From Bacteroidota bacterium (lineage in GTDB: Bacteria > Bacteroidota > Rhodothermia > Rhodothermales > JANQRZ01), in the NCBI GenBank assembly GCA_038746285.1, contig JBCDKT010000007.1:30251-94250 (forward strand): a DNA stretch of 64,000 nt, read 5' to 3'. The position numbers were made by a program, and so were the translations under genes. Positions within the stretch are counted from its first letter, which is position 1. Each line of letters opens with the position of its first letter. The notes under the pieces are model-generated. The model searched no databases. It saw only the letters and a program-made list of their open reading frames with translations, and was not told the DNA's origin. Below are positions 53,842 through 61,836 of the stretch, piece after piece.

Positions 53842-56344
53842 CCTCCACCTCTTCCTCGCCGTGGAGCAGCATCTCCAGCGACTCCAGGTCGCCGACGAGC
53901 ACGTCGCGCGCCTTCGACCCCTCGAACGGGCCGACGATCCCGGCGTCCTCTAGCTGGTCCACGATGCGCGCCGCCCGCGTGTAGCCGACTGAGAGCTTCC
54001 GCTGCAGGAGCGATACCGAACCCTGCTGGCTGCGAACGATCACCCTCGCGGCGTCCTCGAACAGGTCGTCGCGGTCCTCCTCGCTCGTCGGGCCGAAGAC
54101 GTCGGTGCTCTCTTCGGTTTCGAGCGGCGGGAGGAGGTAGGGCCCCGCGCCCTTCTGCCCGCCGATGTGGGTCACGACCTGCTCGATCTCGGCGTTCGAG
54201 ACGAACGGTCCCTGAAGGCGGGTCATCCGGCTGCCGTTCATGTAGAGGAGGTCGCCGTTGCCGACCAACTGCTGCGCGCCGCCGGTGTCGAGGATCGTCC
54301 GGCTGTCGATCTTGGACGAGGTCTGGAAGGCCATCCGGCTCGGGAAGTTAGCCTTGATGAGCCCCGTGATGACGTCGACGCTCGGGCGCTGCGTGGCCAG
54401 GACGAGGTGGATGCCGACGGCGCGGGCCATCTGCGCGAGGCGCGCAATCGGCGGCTCCACCTCCTTGCCGCTCGTCATCATGAGGTCGGCGAGTTCGTCG
54501 ATGATGACGACGATGTAGGGGAGGTGCCGGTGGTCATCCTCGGGGCTGAGCTCGCCCGCGCGGACTTTGGCGTTGTACTCCTTGATTCCGCGCACGCCCG
54601 CTTCGGCGAGGAGGTCGTAGCGGTCCTCCATCTCGCGCTCGCACGACTTGAGCACGCCGGCCGCTTGGGTGAAGTCGGTGATGATTGGGTCCTCGGCCCC
54701 TTCGGGCAGGGCAAGGAAGTGGTCGAGAAGTACCTGGTACGGCCCGAGCTCGATCTTCTTCGGGTCGATCATGACGAACTTGAGGTCGGCCGGGTGGCAG
54801 GCGTAGAGCAGTCCGACTACGAGGCCGTTCAGCCCGACCGACTTGCCCGCGCCGGTTGCGCCTGCGATCAGCAGGTGCGGCATCCGGGCGAGGTCCTCGA
54901 TGCTGACCTCGCCCTGGATGTTCTTGCCGAGCGCAACGGGGAGGTCCATCTTGGCGTCGGTGAAGCGGGCCGTCCCGAGGACGCTGCGGAGGCGCACGAG
55001 CTCGCGCTGCCGGTTCGGGATCTCGACCCCGATCGCCGACTTGCCGGGGATCGGGGCGAGGATGCGGATGCCGGGTGCGGCCATCGCCATCGCGAGGTCG
55101 TCTTCGAGCGCAGTGATGCGGCTGATCCGCACGCCCGGCGCGGGCGTCAACTCGTAGCGCGTCACGGTCGGCCCGACGACCGCGTTAATCTCGGTGATCT
55201 CGACCTTGTAGGTCTCCAGCTTGTCGAGGAGCACCTGCTTGTTCTCCTCGATCTCGTCGTAGTCAACGCCGGCCGAGGCGTCGGGCTCGTCGAGCAGGTC
55301 GATGGGCGGGAAATCGTAGGGGAGGGTCGCCGCAGTCGGCTGCTGGTGCAGCGCGCCGAGGTCGCCCTCGGCCTCCTCGACCGGCCCCTGCACCCGCAGC
55401 GTGGGTTCGAGTTTCGGAGCTGCGGGCCGAGTGGCGGGCGTTGCGGGGTGGGGCTTCGGCTCGGGCGTGGGCGGCTCCGCCGGCGTCGGCGCTTCGACCA
55501 CCGGCGGCGTCGGCACCGGTGCCTTCCTTTCCCTCTTCTCTTTCTCCTCTCTCTTCTCCCGTTCCGCTCTCTTCCGCTCTTCCGCACGTCCGCTCTTCCG
55601 CTCCTTCACCTTCGCCTCGCGCGCCGACCGCCGTTCGGCTGTGTGAGCCTGGCGCGCCTTTTTCCGGCGGGCACTGGCGTCGCGGGCATCGCCCCACTTC
55701 TGCTTCGCGCTGCTCCGCAGCGAGGTCACCGACGCCTCGGCCCGGTCGAGCGTGATCTGGATGTCGCGGTCGATGATGAGCAGGAGCGCGACGATCGCCG
55801 CGACGATGAGGAGGATCAGCGAGCCCGTCGCGCCGACGAGCTGGGTCATCCAACCCGCCACGCCGAGGCCGACCTCGCCGCTCCAGAGCGCGAGCGTCGT
55901 GCCCGGACCGTCGGCGAACCACCCGAAGAGCGTCGAGGCGAGGAACGTGACGACGAGTGCGAGGAGGCTCAGGATCGGCAGGAAGACCGTTGTGCGCTGG
56001 CGGAAGAAGACGTAGCCCCACGCCCCGAGGAGAAGGGCGAGGAGCACGACCGGGTAGCCCAGAAAGTGGGGGACGAGGGCGTGCGACAGCGCCGCCCCGA
56101 TGAGGCCGAGCGCGTTGTCGGTCGAGGCCCCGCCGGGGCGGAGCGCGTCGCGCCAGGAGAAGGCGTCGGCGAGCGCGTCGTCGGCCGGGCTGTAGGTGAC
56201 GAGCGCGAGCGTGACGAGGAGCGCGAGCGCCATCAGCACGAGGCCGAAGACCTCTTTCTTGCGCTGCGCGGAGACGAGGCCGGCGTCGCGCTGCTTGGTG
56301 GAGCGGCGCTTTTTGGGCTTGGGGCGAGTCGAGGATCGGCTCAC
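53831..56344 (-). CDS. ftsK: DNA translocase FtsK/SpoIIIE
   Basis: 837 residues from GTG 56344. Four transmembrane helices about 33-190, a charged Lys/Arg/Glu linker (about 210-345, KERKSGRAEERKRAEREKREEKEKRERK then Pro-rich), and the motor: Walker A GATGAGKS (about 495-502), FVMIDPKKIEL, and the C-terminal gamma winged helix (RKLSVGYTRAARIVDQLEDAGIVGPFEGSKARDVLV) that reads KOPS-like sites. It pumps chromosome termini through the septum. purK follows with an overlap. Confidence 0.96.
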   Translation of the reverse strand: MSRSSTRPKPKKRRSTKQRDAGLVSAQRKKEVFGLVLMALALLVTLALVTYSPADDALADAFSWRDALRPGGASTDNALGLIGAALSHALVPHFLGYPVVLLALLLGAWGYVFFRQRTTVFLPILSLLALVVTFLASTLFGWFADGPGTTLALWSGEVGLGVAGWMTQLVGATGSLILLIVAAIVALLLIIDRDIQITLDRAEASVTSLRSSAKQKWGDARDASARRKKARQAHTAERRSAREAKVKERKSGRAEERKRAEREKREEKEKRERKAPVPTPPVVEAPTPAEPPTPEPKPHPATPATRPAAPKLEPTLRVQGPVEEAEGDLGALHQQPTAATLPYDFPPIDLLDEPDASAGVDYDEIEENKQVLLDKLETYKVEITEINAVVGPTVTRYELTPAPGVRISRITALEDDLAMAMAAPGIRILAPIPGKSAIGVEIPNRQRELVRLRSVLGTARFTDAKMDLPVALGKNIQGEVSIEDLARMPHLLIAGATGAGKSVGLNGLVVGLLYACHPADLKFVMIDPKKIELGPYQVLLDHFLALPEGAEDPIITDFTQAAGVLKSCEREMEDRYDLLAEAGVRGIKEYNAKVRAGELSPEDDHRHLPYIVVIIDELADLMMTSGKEVEPPIARLAQMARAVGIHLVLATQRPSVDVITGLIKANFPSRMAFQTSSKIDSRTILDTGGAQQLVGNGDLLYMNGSRMTRLQGPFVSNAEIEQVVTHIGGQKGAGPYLLPPLETEESTDVFGPTSEEDRDDLFEDAARVIVRSQQGSVSLLQRKLSVGYTRAARIVDQLEDAGIVGPFEGSKARDVLVGDLESLEMLLHGEEEVEDGE

Positions 56345-56388
56345 AGGGGTCGGTCGATCCGGTGGGCGGGAGGCGGCGGGGAAGCCAT
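56341..56388 (-). CDS. Possible leader ORF overlapping the ftsK start
   Basis: 15 codons from ATG 56388 (MASPPPPAHRIDRPL) ending in a TGA whose bases overlap the ftsK GTG (GTGA arrangement). It begins a few bases after a -7-like box, so the transcript may be almost leaderless for this ORF. Rich in Pro. This is an inference from layout only; it may merely be spacer. Confidence 0.3.
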   Translation of the reverse strand: MASPPPPAHRIDRPL

Positions 56389-56391
56389 AGC

Positions 56392-56399
56392 GGAATATA
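56392..56399 (-). promoter_or_regulatory. Candidate -7 box for ftsK (TATATTCC)
   Basis: TAnnTT box on the minus strand, 48 bp before the ftsK GTG. Confidence 0.35.
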
Positions 56400-56490
56400 C
56401 AGACGGGATTTCGGGAATGGGAGGAGTCAGGGGACAGAGCAAGGGCTGGGAGAGCGAAGTGGAACCTCTAGCACTCTACCATTGTACCTA

Positions 56491-56521
56491 GCCATATGGC
56501 GTATCTGACGTGCCATCTGAC
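56491..56521 (+). promoter_or_regulatory. Candidate operator of the Xre/RES toxin-antitoxin operon
   Basis: The perfect palindrome GCCATATGGC (56491-56500) is followed by direct repeats ATCTGAC at 56503-56509 and 56515-56521, the latter touching the antitoxin ATG. TA operons of this class are repressed by the antitoxin at such sites. Confidence 0.5.
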
Positions 56522-56938
56522 ATGAAAAGTTCTGCCCCCTACGGCTGGTCGCTCGGCCTCCGCGCCCGTTCCGCTGCCGAGGCCAGCAGCCGCGTCCGGC
56601 AGGGCTTCTCCGCCGCCGCGCTCGACCGGCTTCGCCAGCGGCTCGACCTCTCGCCGGAAGAGACCGCCGAAGCCCTCGGCACCTCATCCCGCACACTCGC
56701 CCGGCGCCGCAAGGAAGGGCGCCTCGGGGCTGCCGAGTCGGACCGGCTCTACCGGCTCGCCCGGCTCTACGAGCGCGCCGTCGAGGTATTCGAGAGCGAA
56801 GACGACGCCCGGCGCTGGTTCCGGCTCCCACAGTGGGCCCTCGGTGACCGCACCCCGCTGGCCTTTGCCCGCACCGAACCCGGTTCCCGCGAGGTTGAAG
56901 CCTTGCTCGACCGCATCGACTACGGCGTGCTAGCCTGA
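56522..56938 (+). CDS. Xre/MbcA/ParS-type antitoxin (DUF2384)
   Basis: 138 residues from ATG 56522; an in-frame GTG at 56510 would add four residues. A helix-turn-helix (SAAALDRLRQRLDLSPEETAEALGTSSRTLARRRKEG) is followed by the MbcA/ParS toxin-binding domain (LYRLARLYERAVEVFESEDDARRWFRLPQWALGDRTPLAFARTEPGSREVEALLDRIDYGV). It neutralises the RES toxin encoded next and represses the operon. The TGA overlaps the toxin ATG by one base. Confidence 0.93.
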   Translation: MKSSAPYGWSLGLRARSAAEASSRVRQGFSAAALDRLRQRLDLSPEETAEALGTSSRTLARRRKEGRLGAAESDRLYRLARLYERAVEVFESEDDARRWFRLPQWALGDRTPLAFARTEPGSREVEALLDRIDYGVLA

Positions 56939-57399
56939 TGACTGTTGCGTGGCGCGTCGTGAAGGAAGCCTACGCTCGCTCTGCCTTCGACGGCGAGGGA
57001 GCGCGGCGCTCGGGCGGACGCTTCAACAGCCGCGGCACCGCCGTCGTCTACGCGGCCGACTCGCTCGCCCTCGCGCTCCTCGAAGTCGCCGTCCACCTGC
57101 CCTCGTATCACGGCCTGCGCGGTCGCGTTGGCTTCCAACTCGGTATCCCGGACGGGTCGGTCGAGGTGCTCAGTGAGGACGACCTGCCCGCCGACTGGCA
57201 GGCCACGCCGCCCGCTCGCGCCGCGCAACTCCTCGGCGACGCGTGGGTGGCCGAAGCTCGGTCCGCCGTCTTCCGCGTGCCGAGTGTCATCGTCCCGCAC
57301 GCCTACAACTACGTTCTCAACCCGGCTCACCCGGACTTCGGCCGCGTCGAGATCGGCGCCCCGGAGCCCGTCCCGATTGACCCACGCCTCATGAAGTAG
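56938..57399 (+). CDS. RES-domain toxin (NAD+ phosphorylase/glycohydrolase family)
   Basis: 153 residues. WRVVKEAYARSAFDGEGARRSGGRFNSRGTAVVYAADSLALALLEVAVHL holds the Arg and Glu of the R-E-S triad, and AVFRVPSVIVPHAYNYVLNPAHPDF the Ser. Characterised homologues deplete NAD+ with an ADP-ribosyltransferase-like fold. All key residues are present, so the pair looks functional. Its start is coupled to the antitoxin by TGATG. Confidence 0.93.
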   Translation: MTVAWRVVKEAYARSAFDGEGARRSGGRFNSRGTAVVYAADSLALALLEVAVHLPSYHGLRGRVGFQLGIPDGSVEVLSEDDLPADWQATPPARAAQLLGDAWVAEARSAVFRVPSVIVPHAYNYVLNPAHPDFGRVEIGAPEPVPIDPRLMK

Positions 57400-57457
57400 A
57401 GCGGTATGTCCCCACGCGACCCGGCTGTAGCGATGAGGACATGTATCGGGCTGTGAG

Positions 57458-58054
57458 CTACCACTCCGTTCGCTGTGCGCTGAAGGCAGTGTCTGAAAAG
57501 GTGACTATTGATTTGCCGCCATCTGCACCAGTCACGTACCCCTCGATAGTCCCTTCCATGAGTTCGCCTCTCACCTCTGCCCTGTATACGAGCGTGCCTT
57601 CGTTGTTGAAATGCATACGGGCAGACTTGGACTTCCCCGGAGCTACATCTTCGATTGTCTTTTCTACTCCGGGGCCTTCGATCTCGAAACGGGTTATGGT
57701 TTCCTGACCCTCATTCTCCAAAACGACAGTAAACCGGGTCATGCTGTTGATGCCGAGTATTATCACGATGAGGCAGACAGGAATATTGAGCACCATGACA
57801 CTAACAGCTTTGCCTACCCTAGGCCCCCAGAGCTGTCCCACAGCATGCCGCTTAAAAGCATAAGCGATGACGCATACGAACCCTATCGCGACAGATACGA
57901 GCCCTCCACGGATGGTAAACATACCGATGAGGGGCAGACTGTCCCACCGGGTAATCTCATAGAGGAGATAGACAGCCACGCCTACCGTCATGGGCAGAAT
58001 GCCGCACAGCATGGCGACGCGGTAGAAGACGATCCCGGCTCTGGAGTCACTCAT
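57458..58054 (-). CDS. Integral membrane protein of unknown function
   Basis: 198 residues from ATG 58054, which overlaps the stop of the upstream amidohydrolase-like gene (ATGA). Three transmembrane segments about 10-32, 42-66 and 78-102, then a beta-rich soluble domain (TRFTVVLENEGQETITRFEIEGPGVEKTIEDVAPGKSKSAR...). No family recognised. It is markedly less GC-rich than its neighbours, yet coupled to one of them. Confidence 0.65.
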   Translation of the reverse strand: MSDSRAGIVFYRVAMLCGILPMTVGVAVYLLYEITRWDSLPLIGMFTIRGGLVSVAIGFVCVIAYAFKRHAVGQLWGPRVGKAVSVMVLNIPVCLIVIILGINSMTRFTVVLENEGQETITRFEIEGPGVEKTIEDVAPGKSKSARMHFNNEGTLVYRAEVRGELMEGTIEGYVTGADGGKSIVTFSDTAFSAQRTEW

Positions 58055-59247
58055 CGGCATTCGTCTACGACGACCTCGCCGCTGGCAATGACGGTGCAGA
58101 CGTGCGAGGTGTACTCGAACGGGTCGCCGTCGAAGAGGACGAGGTCGGCGTCCTTGCCCTCGGCGAGCGAGCCGACGCGGTCGTCGATGCCGAGGATGCG
58201 GGCTGGCGCGAGGGTGATCGTCTCGAGCGCGCCTTCGGTGCCGAGGCCGTGGGCCGCGGCAACCGCCGCCTCGAAAAGCACGACGCGGGTCTTGGGAACG
58301 TAAGCCTCGTACCCGCTCTGGATCGCCACCGGGATGCCTCGGTCGCGGAGCGTCTTGGCCGTCTCGAAGCTCGCGTTTTTGGCGTCGCCGTAGGGGCGGA
58401 TCATCGTCGGGTGGAGGATGACGGGGATCTGCCGGTCGCTCAGGTGGTCGGCGACGCGGTAGGCCTCGGCCCCGCCGTCGAGGACGAGGCGCAGGCCGAA
58501 CTCGTCGGCGAGGCGGAGGGCGGTGAGGATGTCGTGGGCGCGGTGGGCGGTGACGAGCGCGGCGACCTCGCCGGAGAGGACGCGCGCGAGGGCCTCGTTG
58601 CGGAGGTCGCGGCTCGGGCGCTTGGCCTCGTCCTCGTCGGCCATCCCCTCGGCGTAGCGCTGCGCGTCCAGCAGCGCCTCGCGCAGCATGGCGATCTCCT
58701 TCGAGCGCGTCCCCGGCGTGTCGAAGTTGCGCCGGATGCCGGAGCCGAGGACGAAGACCACCATCGGCGCTTCCTCGACCAGACCCTCGGCGACGGTCTC
58801 GGCCGCCGTCTTGAAGATCGCCGTCTGCCCGGCCACCGGCGCGCCCGGCGACGGCCCGGCGTGGACCGTCGTCACCCCGAACGAGAGCACCCAGTCCACG
58901 AGCGCCTCAGTCGGGTCGTAGGCGTCGATGGCGCGGAGCTCGGGCTGGATCGGGGCGGACGTGTCGAGGTGGTCCTGGTCGCCCTCCTGGTTGAGAATCC
59001 CCGACAGCCCGACCGTCGCCCGCGCGTCCACAAACCCCGGCGTCACGACTGCCGCATCGAGCACGCGGTACCCATCAGGAAGCACAATCGCCGCCGCCGG
59101 ACCGACGGCCTCGATCTGCCCGTCCGCGCTCGTGAGCACGACCCCGTTCTGGATCGGGTTGCCCTCCATCGTGTAGACGAGGTCGCCCCGCACGGCGAGT
59201 TGGGCGTGGGCGGTGGGGATGAGCAGGAGCAGTAAGATGAGGCGCAT
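58051..59247 (-). CDS. Amidohydrolase-family protein lacking metal ligands (probable pseudoenzyme)
   Basis: 398 residues with a signal peptide (ILLLLLIPTAHAQ). The frame of an imidazolonepropionase-like amidohydrolase is clear (VVTPGFVDARATVGLSG, THRAHDILTALRLADEFG, LAPARILGIDDRVGSLAEGKDADLVLFDGDPFEYTSHV). But the metal HxH is DARAT, the bridging-strand His pair is replaced (LDGGAEAY) and the final Asp segment reads QSGYEA. Its paralogue at 59680 keeps DTHSH, HFHTH, LHHISEG and HTDD. It is probably a non-catalytic partner of that enzyme. Confidence 0.85.
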   Translation of the reverse strand: MRLILLLLLIPTAHAQLAVRGDLVYTMEGNPIQNGVVLTSADGQIEAVGPAAAIVLPDGYRVLDAAVVTPGFVDARATVGLSGILNQEGDQDHLDTSAPIQPELRAIDAYDPTEALVDWVLSFGVTTVHAGPSPGAPVAGQTAIFKTAAETVAEGLVEEAPMVVFVLGSGIRRNFDTPGTRSKEIAMLREALLDAQRYAEGMADEDEAKRPSRDLRNEALARVLSGEVAALVTAHRAHDILTALRLADEFGLRLVLDGGAEAYRVADHLSDRQIPVILHPTMIRPYGDAKNASFETAKTLRDRGIPVAIQSGYEAYVPKTRVVLFEAAVAAAHGLGTEGALETITLAPARILGIDDRVGSLAEGKDADLVLFDGDPFEYTSHVCTVIASGEVVVDECR

Positions 59248-59276
59248 GATCTATTGGGAGCGGTAATGGGAAGATG

Positions 59277-59576
59277 TCAATCGCTGACGTTCTGAAGCAA
59301 CCAGCCATCAGAACTTGACTTCGCGTATGTGAACATGAGATGCGTTGTGTCACCTTCCAGGGCATAGAGATGAACGCTGTAGTGCGGTCGGCTCGGGTCG
59401 TCTGTAGAGTAGAGACCTCGCACGCTGTATTCGGGTTGGCCAACTGCGCAGAGGGCGTAGGCTCTGGCATCACGTTCTACTTGCTCACTGCTCGGTAGGT
59501 CGTTACAGCCAGTGAGGAGTAGAAACGCGAGGAAAGCGATTTGCTTGAGGGTCACCTCAGGATTCAAAGTTGTCAT
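59277..59576 (-). CDS. Small lipoprotein
   Basis: 99 residues from ATG 59576; a GTG seven codons downstream (59555, VTLKQIAFLAFLLLTGC) may be the original start. The lipobox is LLTGC; the mature 75 residues (NDLPSSEQVERDARAYALCAVGQPEYSVRGLYSTDDPSRPHYSVHLYALEGDTTHLMFTYAKSS in parts) have no family I know. The ATG and first codons lie inside the arm of a TCATTGCGAG inverted repeat, so the insertion may have supplied the present start. It sits between two amidohydrolase genes. Confidence 0.55.
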   Translation of the reverse strand: MTTLNPEVTLKQIAFLAFLLLTGCNDLPSSEQVERDARAYALCAVGQPEYSVRGLYSTDDPSRPHYSVHLYALEGDTTHLMFTYAKSSSDGWLLQNVSD

Positions 59577-59658
59577 TGCGAGCGTAGCGAAGCAATCTCC
59601 AGAGGGATGAAGCCAGGTTGGGAGATTGCCACGTCGCCTTCGGCTCCTCGCAATGACA
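59571..59658. repeat. TCATTGCGAG-type inverted-repeat element
   Basis: Arms TGTCATTGCGAG (59571-59582) and CTCGCAATGACA (59647-59658) are perfect 12-bp complements; inside, GCAATCTCC and GGAGATTGCC extend the stem. The same core (TCATTGCGAG...GCAATCTC) is known as a dispersed repeat in many unrelated bacteria. Confidence 0.85.
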
Positions 59659-59679
59659 GGCTTGGTTGGATGAGGACGC

Positions 59680-60939
59680 TTAGTGCTCGTGCAGGTGGGC
59701 AGCGCCGGTGTGGTAGACCTCGTAGCCGCCGACGGCGTAGGCGCGGTCCTCGGGGTTGGCGCGGTCGAAGACCTTCTTGCCGTCGAGGTAGGTCTGCTCG
59801 ACGTGGGTGTAGGTCGAGAGCGGGTCGCCGGAGAGGACGATAAAGTCGGCGTCCTTGCCCGCCTCCAGCGAGCCGAGGCGGTCGTCGAGGCCAAGCATCC
59901 GCGCCCCGGCGAGCTTGACGGAGGCGAGGGCGGCCTCGCGGCTCATCCCGGCGCGCACGCCGAAGGCGGCCGAGCGGAGGAAGAGGCGGCTGTCGGTGAT
60001 GAGATCGTCGGTGTGGTAGGCCACGTCGGCGCCCGCCGCTTCGAGTACGCCACCCGTGACGAAGTACAGCTCGTCGGCCTCGATCTTGCCGCCCGGCGAG
60101 TCGAGGACGATGATGGAGGCCGGGGCCCCGGCGGCGGCGATTTCGTCGGCCACCTTCCAGCCTTCGGAGATGTGGTGAAGGACTGGGGTGAACCCGAACT
60201 CGTCGCCGAGGCGGAGCGCCGTCAGGATGTCGTGCGAGCGGTGGGTGTGGAAGTGGACGATCCGCCGCCCGTCGAGGACTTCGAGGAGGGCTTCCATTTC
60301 GAGGTCCATCGGGTGGTCGGCGTCGGCTTCTCTTTTCTCGCGGTACTGCTGCGCTTTGAGGAAGTGGGTGCGGACGAGCGCGGCGCTCTTGGCGCGCGTG
60401 CCGGGGAACGGGCCGCTCTCGCGGATCGAGTTGGTGCCATTCGCCATCTTCATCCCGCCGCAGATGCCGGTCCGCAGGTCGTCGCAGAACAGCATCTCGT
60501 CGACCGTGAGGACGCGCCGGGGCTTGAGGTAGACCGTCTGCCCGCTCATCAGGTGGCCCGAGCCGGGCATGATGTTCATCGTCGTGATGCCGCCGGCGCG
60601 GGCGCGCCAGAAGCTGTCGCTCGACGGGTCGATGGCGTCGAGGATGCGGACGGCCGGGTGGAGCGCCGCCGAGCGGTCGCCGCCGTCGCCCTCGCCGACG
60701 TGCGAGTGGGTGTCGACGAGGCCCGGCATGATGACCTTGCCCGAGACGTCTACCTGCTGCGTCCCCGGCGCGAGGTTCGTGCGGACCGGCCCGACCTCGA
60801 CGATCCGCCCGTCCTCGACGACGAGCATGCCGTTTTCGATGGGCGGGCCGGAGACCGGATAGACCGTCGCGCCGACGTAGGCCGTCGGCTGCGCGAGGGC
60901 AGGTGCAGTGAGGAAGACGAGAAGGAGAGCGAGTCGCAT
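59680..60939 (-). CDS. Exported amidohydrolase (imidazolonepropionase-like)
   Basis: 419 residues from ATG 60939. Signal peptide (RLALLLVFLTAPALAQ). Metal ligands are all present: VDTHSHVG, HFHTHRSHD, LHHISEGW and the last Asp in HTDDLITD. MSREAALASVKLAGARMLGLDDRLGSLEAGKDADFIVLSGDP is the family C-terminus. It should hydrolyse a cyclic amide or peptide-like substrate in the periplasm. The C-terminal tail is His-rich (HTGAAHLHEH). It is the first of a group with the lipoprotein and the ligand-less paralogue. Confidence 0.88.
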   Translation of the reverse strand: MRLALLLVFLTAPALAQPTAYVGATVYPVSGPPIENGMLVVEDGRIVEVGPVRTNLAPGTQQVDVSGKVIMPGLVDTHSHVGEGDGGDRSAALHPAVRILDAIDPSSDSFWRARAGGITTMNIMPGSGHLMSGQTVYLKPRRVLTVDEMLFCDDLRTGICGGMKMANGTNSIRESGPFPGTRAKSAALVRTHFLKAQQYREKREADADHPMDLEMEALLEVLDGRRIVHFHTHRSHDILTALRLGDEFGFTPVLHHISEGWKVADEIAAAGAPASIIVLDSPGGKIEADELYFVTGGVLEAAGADVAYHTDDLITDSRLFLRSAAFGVRAGMSREAALASVKLAGARMLGLDDRLGSLEAGKDADFIVLSGDPLSTYTHVEQTYLDGKKVFDRANPEDRAYAVGGYEVYHTGAAHLHEH

Positions 60940-61086
60940 GGGCAGTCGGGGTTCGGCGTGGCGGAAGGTACTCGACGGGCTGCACTGCCGCCACCGGCCG
61001 CTGCCCGGAACGGCAAGGGCCGCCGCCTGGAACGGCGAGGGCCCCTGCGCCGTCCACTGTCCTCCGCCCACTGTCTACCGGCTCCC

Positions 61087-61620
61087 ATGCATCCCTGGCA
61101 CGACCTCCCGCTCGGCACCATCACCGAAGAGATCAACGTTGTCATCGAGGTCCCAAAGGGTGGGACGGTGAAGTACGAACTCGACAAGGAGAGCGGGATG
61201 CTGCGCGTCGACCGCGTGCTCTACAGCGCCGTCTACTACCCGGCCAACTACGGCTTTATCCCCCGCACCCTCGGCGGCGACGGCGATGCGCTCGACGTGC
61301 TTGTGCTGATGGACCAGCCGGTCGATCCGTTCAGTATTCTCACGGCGCGCGCCATCGGCGCGCTCCCGATGGTTGACGAGGCGGGAGAGGACGAGAAGAT
61401 CCTCGCCGTCTGCTCCGGGGACCCCGGCTACGCCCACTACACCGACCTCGCCGACCTCGCCGACCACCAGCGGCACCAGATCGACCGGTTCTTCCAGGAC
61501 TACAAGACGCTCGAGAACAAGATGGTGACGACGAAGGAGTTCATGGACCGGGCCGCCGCGCTCGACGTGATCCGCGACGGGGCCGACCGCTACGCCCGGA
61601 CGTTTCCCGAGAGGGGATAG
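61087..61620 (+). CDS. ppa: Inorganic pyrophosphatase (family I)
   Basis: 177 residues from ATG 61087. VVIEVPKGGTVKYELDKESGMLRVDRVLYSAVYYPANYGFIPRTLGGDGDALDVLVLMDQPV is the family I core; GDGDALDVLV has the three metal Asp residues, and DYKTLENKMV the C-terminal Lys/Glu. It hydrolyses PPi in the cytosol. Its leader (61051-61080) is a GTCCACTGTCCTC-word repeat. It is divergent from the amidohydrolase gene. Confidence 0.95.
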   Translation: MHPWHDLPLGTITEEINVVIEVPKGGTVKYELDKESGMLRVDRVLYSAVYYPANYGFIPRTLGGDGDALDVLVLMDQPVDPFSILTARAIGALPMVDEAGEDEKILAVCSGDPGYAHYTDLADLADHQRHQIDRFFQDYKTLENKMVTTKEFMDRAAALDVIRDGADRYARTFPERG

Positions 61621-61791
61621 GAGAGCCGCCGCAGCGCGTAAACAACCTGAGATGTGTGGTACAGAGCCGGGAGGGCTACGACGGCAGGCTGCTGACTCCG
61701 GGGCATCCACTTCCTCTGCTTGTCATCTGACCCCACGCCGAGCCACCTCTGCGCTCGGCGTCTCCGATTGCACAGCCGGCACGGGAGATAG

Positions 61792-61799
61792 TACCTTGC
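61792..61799 (+). promoter_or_regulatory. Candidate -7 box for gcvT (TACCTTGC)
   Basis: TAnnTTG box, 38 bp before the gcvT ATG, in a 216-bp spacer with no other signal I can name. Confidence 0.4.
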
Positions 61800-61836
61800 T
61801 CAGCACCTCGCTCTCCGCCACCCCACGCCCGCCCGC

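Noticed and set aside
55550..55620. Stuttered words inside ftsK
   Set aside because: They encode the Lys/Arg/Glu-rich linker common in FtsK; low complexity there is explained by protein composition.
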